Made by a program: the position numbers and the translations under genes. A DNA stretch of 15,721 nucleotides from an uncultured Candidatus Saccharibacteria bacterium (GTDB taxonomy: Bacteria > Patescibacteria > Saccharimonadia > Saccharimonadales > UBA4665), in the NCBI GenBank assembly GCA_903925195.1, contig CAIYEO010000024.1:1-15721 (forward strand), given 5' to 3'. Shown in pieces: positions 12,480 to 15,721 of the stretch. The notes beneath the pieces were generated by a model, which was not told the DNA's origin, searched no databases, and worked only from the letters and a program-made list of their open reading frames with translations. Numbering within the stretch: the stretch's first letter is position 1; each line of letters opens with the position of its first letter.

Positions 12480-12508
12480 ATAGTAAAAAATATTTTAGCC
12501 TAGGTCAA
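12480..12508 (-). promoter_or_regulatory. Promoter of the leader RNA
   Basis: On the minus strand TTGACC (12508 to 12503), a spacer of exactly 17 bp and TACTAT (12485 to 12480). This is 5 of 6 and 5 of 6 to consensus and lies just after the helicase stop codon, so the genes downstream have their own start of transcription. Confidence 0.65.
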
Positions 12509-12514
12509 GCTTTT

Positions 12515-13711
12515 TTATCGTTTTTCAACAAATGTTAGAGCGTGTCCAACACGTCCAGCTCTTCCGGCTCGTCCAATTCTATGAACATAGTCTTGGTAAG
12601 TTTGAGGAAGCGAGAAGTTAACTACATGAGTAATATCTGCGACATCAATACCTCTAGCAGCAACATCAGTTGCAACAAGAACTTTGACTTTGCTGTCTTT
12701 GAACATCTTTAAGGCTCTTTGACGAGCAGCTTGAGATTTACCACCATGGATAGCTTCAGAGTCAAAACCTCGGGTTCTTAACTCATCATTTAATTTCTCA
12801 ACATTCCTATGAGTGTCATCGAAAATTAAAGTTTTGCTAACTGATTCAGAGATTAAGATATCATGGAGTTTACCAATCTTTTCGTCTCTATTTGAGAATG
12901 CAACTACGTTTTGGTTAACGTTATCGCTAGTATCGCTAGTTTTAACCATGATATGTTCAGGATCTTTAGAGAACATTTCAATACTAGTTCTAACTTTACC
13001 TTCTAATGTTGCTGAGAAGAAAAATGCTTGTCTATCGCTAGCTGTCTGATTAAGAATTTCAGTAATGTCGTCAATGAATCCCATGTCTAACATGCGATCA
13101 ACTTCGTCTAATACGATTACATTTACATCACTAATCCTAAGAGTGCGTCTTTCGATATGATCCTTAACTCTTCCCGGTGTACCGATGATGATTTGAGGAT
13201 TTTTTCGTAGATCACTAAGTTGAGGTTGCATTGATACACCACCCATAAGTAGAGCACCAAATAGTCCAGTACCTTTAGCGATTGCTCGGCACTGTTCTTC
13301 GATTTGTTCAGCTAACTCTCTAGTAGGCGCTAGGATAATAGCACGACTATTTCTGTCATTAATCAACTTATCTATTACAGGAACTAGAAAGGCTGCAGTT
13401 TTACCTGTACCAGTATTTGCGATTCCAACAATATCTCTACCAGTTAATGCTATAGGTATAGTTTTATCCTGAATTGGAGATGGAATCTCATAACCCATAG
13501 ATGCTAAGTTGTTTCTAATAAGTTCGCTTACTTTAAAGTCAGCGAACTTATTGTCAGGAGTGTAAACTTCTGCTTCAGTCATTTTAGCTGTTTTAATGAA
13601 TTTGTTTGGGTCAATATATTGACGAGTGTTTCGTTTTGGTTTTGATCGGAACGAACTTGAACGACCGCGCGAACTAGAATAGTTGCGACTATTAAATTGT
13701 GAATAAGACAT
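12515..13711 (-). CDS. DEAD-box-family RNA helicase with DEVD motif
   Basis: ATP-dependent RNA unwinding enzyme, 398 residues, cytoplasmic; bacterial members work in ribosome assembly and mRNA decay, often at low temperature. Domain order: an Arg/Ser-rich N-terminal extension (1-30), the Q motif (GYEIPSPIQ, 73-81), motif I ANTGTGKT (98-105), Ia PTRELAEQ (129-136), Ib TPGR (178-181), motif II, III SAT (233-235), V ATDVAARGID (347-356) and VI HRIGRAGRAG (377-386). Motif II reads LDEVDRMLD, that is DEVD in place of DEAD; Glu203 and the flanking aspartates needed for Mg-ATP are kept. The protein ends a dozen residues after motif VI, so it lacks the usual RNA-binding C-terminal tail; the basic Arg/Ser extension at the front may replace it. 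Its mRNA has a structured leader with an upstream ORF. Confidence 0.94.
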   Translation of the reverse strand: MSYSQFNSRNYSSSRGRSSSFRSKPKRNTRQYIDPNKFIKTAKMTEAEVYTPDNKFADFKVSELIRNNLASMGYEIPSPIQDKTIPIALTGRDIVGIANTGTGKTAAFLVPVIDKLINDRNSRAIILAPTRELAEQIEEQCRAIAKGTGLFGALLMGGVSMQPQLSDLRKNPQIIIGTPGRVKDHIERRTLRISDVNVIVLDEVDRMLDMGFIDDITEILNQTASDRQAFFFSATLEGKVRTSIEMFSKDPEHIMVKTSDTSDNVNQNVVAFSNRDEKIGKLHDILISESVSKTLIFDDTHRNVEKLNDELRTRGFDSEAIHGGKSQAARQRALKMFKDSKVKVLVATDVAARGIDVADITHVVNFSLPQTYQDYVHRIGRAGRAGRVGHALTFVEKR

Positions 13712-13717
13712 AAAAAA

Positions 13718-13795
13718 TGAATCCTTTTTGTTTAAAGTTGTTTATCGATTGTTCTTAATGAAAATCGAGTAAACTACTACATTCCGAGGATTCAT
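13718..13795 (-). promoter_or_regulatory. Helicase leader that can hide the ribosome-binding site
   Basis: On the minus strand ATGAATCCT (13795 to 13787) is perfectly complementary to AGGATTCAT (13726 to 13718), nine base pairs, and the second element includes the AAGGA ribosome-binding site of the helicase, 10 nt before its ATG. Between them TCGATT and AATCGA (13763-13768 with 13745-13750) form an inner hairpin. The pairing would block helicase translation; a helicase or warmer temperature could open it. Confidence 0.55.
13742..13795 (-). CDS. Putative 17-residue upstream ORF of the helicase mRNA
   Basis: ATG 13795 to TAA 13742 encodes MNPRNVVVYSIFIKNNR, ending 30 nt before the helicase start. 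Its first three codons are exactly the strand that pairs with the helicase ribosome-binding site, so starting translation here would break that pairing, as in erm-type translational attenuators. No Shine-Dalgarno sequence precedes it; the start is about 9 nt from the predicted transcription start. Could be chance. Confidence 0.35.
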   Translation of the reverse strand: MNPRNVVVYSIFIKNNR

Positions 13796-13810
13796 CAAAA
13801 CAATATTACA

Positions 13811-13839
13811 ATTTTAGCATAAATATTAAAAATAAGCAA
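13811..13839 (-). promoter_or_regulatory. Helicase promoter (extended -10)
   Basis: On the minus strand TTGCTT (13839 to 13834), a 17-bp spacer and TAAAAT (13816 to 13811) preceded by TGC, giving an extended -10. Transcription would start near 13804 and give a leader of about 93 nt. Confidence 0.65.
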
Positions 13840-13842
13840 CAC

Positions 13843-13860
13843 TAAAGGACTATTCCTTTA
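13843..13860 (-). terminator. Weak terminator at the end of the haem membrane protein gene
   Basis: TAAAGGA (13843-13849) pairs with TCCTTTA (13854-13860), a 7-bp AT-rich stem with a 4-nt loop straddling the stop codon at 13850-13852. A U-rich stretch (TTATTTTTAA) follows only after about nine bases on the minus strand, so termination would be partial. Confidence 0.35.
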
Positions 13861-14479
13861 TAATGCCAGCTCTGTATATTCTAGATATGATACCTATAAT
13901 TAGTAATATTTCTAAACTTAGGAAGCCTAATCGGAAAGTTCCATATTTTAAATCACTACCCGTATAAAGAGCATGAATAAAAACTAATATTGCTACTAGG
14001 TAACTTAGGTAGTGAAGTTTCTTCCAGGTTCTCTTGTTGGTGTCTATTAACTTCAGTGAACTGGCAACTATGATAAATATTCCATACATGGCAACGATAC
14101 CAGAAGCTACTCCCAAGAAACCTAGAGGTAATCCTAGCATTTCACTTCCATTATTATATGTAGACAAGAAGGGAATCAATATCTGTGGTATTGAAAATGT
14201 TACAAAGTGATCTAGCAGTAAAAAACCACCATGAATTAGGACTGCTGCGCATAAGGCAAAAGCCAATGCTTTATGAATAGTCCAAGAAAGTATTGGATTT
14301 ATGAAGCGATAGGTAAAACCAGTTACTTGGCCTATACCTGATATGGTGATTAATATTAGTAGTCCAGCCGCAGTAAAGCCAGATGCTCTTATTATGTACC
14401 AAGGCCATGAACTAGAAACTCGACTTTGAATGATTTGAACCGTTGAGCTCATTAGATAGAGGTTATGTATTTGATGCAT
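13850..14479 (-). CDS. Ferric-reductase-like transmembrane haem protein
   Basis: A 209-residue membrane protein with about six helices, of the ferric reductase-like transmembrane group that includes YedZ/MsrQ. Two pairs of histidines sit in helices at haem-binding spacing: His69 and His83 (TIHKALAFALCAAVLIHGG), and His156 and His169 (KLHYLSYLVAILVFIHALYTG), enough for two stacked b-type haems crossing the membrane. It lacks the C-terminal FAD/NADPH domains of full ferric reductases, so electrons must come from a partner. ATG 14479 is favoured over an internal ATG (residue 10), because an AAGGA ribosome-binding site precedes it inside the end of apbE, three bases upstream of which the apbE frame stops. 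With apbE directly upstream, a covalent-flavin electron route to an extracytoplasmic acceptor is a fair inference; the acceptor is unknown. Confidence 0.8.
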   Translation of the reverse strand: MHQIHNLYLMSSTVQIIQSRVSSSWPWYIIRASGFTAAGLLILITISGIGQVTGFTYRFINPILSWTIHKALAFALCAAVLIHGGFLLLDHFVTFSIPQILIPFLSTYNNGSEMLGLPLGFLGVASGIVAMYGIFIIVASSLKLIDTNKRTWKKLHYLSYLVAILVFIHALYTGSDLKYGTFRLGFLSLEILLIIGIISRIYRAGIIKE

Positions 14480-14482
14480 ATT

Positions 14483-15412
14483 TTACTTAAATTCCTTTTT
14501 AATTATAGCTAGGTTAGCGTTATTGTCTAAGCTTTGAATAAAATAACTAGATAGTAAGCCTTCATTAATATAACTATCGGCTAATTTGACTCCATCTATT
14601 AATACTACTTTAGCGAGTACGTCTGCATTGGTAGCCGAATTTGCAGTTACGGTTACAGATAGAATATTATTGTTAGTCGGTTTATTGGTCATAGGATCAA
14701 TGATGTGGTGCCAGTTTTGGTTATTATGGAATCCTTTTCTTTTGGTTACGCCTGATGTAGCTATAGCTATTTTATCGATATTTTTTGGCAAAATAGTGTC
14801 TACTAAGAGATCAGCTTGGATGCTACTAGCAATATTTATTTCCCAAGGAACATTATTAATATTTAATCCGCTACAAATAATATCACCTCCTAGTGATATC
14901 CAGTATCCATGTAGTTTTTTTGAATCTAGATATTCGGCTAATTCATCTAATAAGTAGCCCTTACCGATTCCTCCAAGATCTATAGCACTATTTTTAGGTA
15001 TGTTAATCCAGGTCTCTCCCATTTCTAATATCGATGCATTATGAAGTTTTCTATCGCTAAAATCTGGTGAAGATATTTTGTTATCTGTCCAAGAAGTCAT
15101 ATATCCAACTTTTTGTAGAGTCGGTAATATGAATGGATTAAAAAGGTTGTTAGTGAGTTCGGCTAATTCTTTAGACTTAGCTAATATATCTTTCATTTGC
15201 TTGCTGATATTAGTTTTTTTTCCAGCATGGCTATTTATATATGTTAGTTCACTGTCTACCTTAAAGCGGCTAAATCTGTTTTCAAAATTAATAGTCCTAT
15301 TTTTCAGCTCTTCAAATATTTTATCCGCATAATCTTGGTTATTTTCTGTGGTCAAGGTAAAAAAAGCCTTTGAGCCAAGACAGTCAAATTGTTGCTGGAA
15401 TCTGTTAATCAT
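14483..15412 (-). CDS. apbE: FAD:protein FMN transferase (ApbE family)
   Basis: Transfers the FMN moiety of FAD to a threonine or serine of target flavoproteins such as NqrC, RnfG and other FMN-binding-domain proteins. Length is 309 residues. Signature segments are KNSAIDLGGIGKGYLLDEL (140-158), the flavin-binding SLGGD (173-177), IATSGVTKR (217-225), HHIIDPMTNKP (235-245) and the metal site NSATNADVLAK (258-268, Asp264). The last reads ADVLAK, not the more familiar ADALST. It has no clear lipobox or signal peptide (MINRFQQQFDCLGSKAFF), so it may act in the cytoplasm or be anchored otherwise. The start lies 4 bases after the stop of the upstream membrane protein, and its stop is 3 bases before the haem protein gene, a tight three-gene operon. 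No target with the usual D-x-x-S/T-G/S-A-T motif is found in the visible sequence. Confidence 0.93.
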   Translation of the reverse strand: MINRFQQQFDCLGSKAFFTLTTENNQDYADKIFEELKNRTINFENRFSRFKVDSELTYINSHAGKKTNISKQMKDILAKSKELAELTNNLFNPFILPTLQKVGYMTSWTDNKISSPDFSDRKLHNASILEMGETWINIPKNSAIDLGGIGKGYLLDELAEYLDSKKLHGYWISLGGDIICSGLNINNVPWEINIASSIQADLLVDTILPKNIDKIAIATSGVTKRKGFHNNQNWHHIIDPMTNKPTNNNILSVTVTANSATNADVLAKVVLIDGVKLADSYINEGLLSSYFIQSLDNNANLAIIKKEFK

Positions 15413-15416
15413 AGAG

Positions 15417-15721
15417 TTATGAGACTGATGAAGTCGGTTGTTGGTATGTGTTTTGACTAGGCGCAGGAGTAGGAGGGTTATAGGTCGGGGTGCTTGGCGC
15501 AGGAGTCGATTGATTTATGGTAGTTGTAGGGTTCTTTGTATTGTCTGTGTTTACTGGAACTGGATTCTGTGTAGTTTGGGCATTGGCTAGCTTTGGTACA
15601 GCTCGAACTAAATCAATTGCCATGAAAAATAGGATTCCAAGAGTTAAAATTCCTCCTGAAAATAGATATGTGTAGATTGGTATACTTCTTTTTTCATCTG
15701 CTGAATCATTTTTTAGCTGAC
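15417..15721 (-). CDS. Membrane-anchored Pro/Thr/Ser-rich protein (N-terminal part outside window)
   Basis: The frame is open to the right edge of the window (codons in phase from 15719) and ends at TAA 15417-15419, leaving 100 residues. The visible part has a hydrophilic charged segment (QLKNDSADEKRS), one membrane helix (about residues 13-35), and then a 65-residue low-complexity tail of Pro, Thr, Ser, Asn and Gln, expected to lie outside the membrane. The helix lies near the start of the visible part, so much or little may be missing. Choosing the internal ATG 15623 would delete most of the helix, so the longer reading is better. It is first in the visible operon with apbE and the haem protein. 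Function is unknown; it might position or tether a flavoprotein partner, but nothing seen proves this. Confidence 0.6.
   Translation of the reverse strand, partial: QLKNDSADEKRSIPIYTYLFSGGILTLGILFFMAIDLVRAVPKLANAQTTQNPVPVNTDNTKNPTTTINQSTPAPSTPTYNPPTPAPSQNTYQQPTSSVS

Noticed and set aside
14586..15332. Plus-strand hydrophobic ORFs opposite apbE
   Set aside because: Antisense shadows of apbE, whose motifs are diagnostic.

Overview
The window is 15.7 kb of AT-rich, gene-dense bacterial chromosome with short or overlapping gene junctions. Reduced forms of core genes (a 217-residue TrmD, no rimM beside it), compact genes, frequent leaderless-looking starts, an LPxTG-type surface protein and actinobacterial-looking neighbours suggest a Candidatus Saccharibacteria (TM7, Patescibacteria/CPR) genome. 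This is an inference from gene content; there is no 16S gene here. UGA is used as an ordinary stop codon (for example at the end of rnc), so this is not the recoded SR1/Gracilibacteria code.

Layout. (1) 1-3350, information processing: end of a NUDIX-like gene, rnc (RNase III), rpsP (S16), khpA (KH-domain RNA chaperone) and trmD on the plus strand, with a minus-strand mntP-like Mn exporter between rpsP and khpA. (2) 3389-4788, nickel superoxide dismutase sodN, its maturation protease sodX and a PIG-L/LmbE deacetylase, closely packed or overlapping. (3) 4785-8616, two unrecognised small genes, an HdeD-like membrane protein, a large actinobacterial-type membrane protein, an aldo/keto reductase and a small four-helix membrane protein. 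The last two diverge from a symmetric promoter region. (4) 8681-12339, cell surface: an LPNTG-anchored surface protein with a membrane partner gene on plus, and on minus a 53-residue ORF, a GT2 glycosyltransferase and a NodB-type polysaccharide deacetylase. (5) 12361-13839, a DEAD-box RNA helicase flanked by two untranslated leaders that each carry a tiny ORF. (6) 13850-15721, a ferric-reductase-like haem membrane protein, ApbE (FAD:protein FMN transferase) and the end of a membrane-anchored Pro/Thr/Ser-rich protein.

The most interesting non-coding signals are two. The first is a promoter, 20-codon leader ORF, hairpin and competing antiterminator/terminator upstream of the small ORF-GT2-deacetylase genes (12361-12508), which has the layout of a transcription attenuator. 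The second is a helicase leader (13711-13839) in which the start of a 17-codon upstream ORF is complementary to the helicase ribosome-binding site, the layout of a translational attenuator. The 12-bp inverted repeat at 8127-8179, each arm of which is an extended -10 element placed 6-8 nt before a start codon, is also unusual. There is no gene-free stretch longer than 300 bases, and I see no tRNA, rRNA, CRISPR array or insertion sequence.
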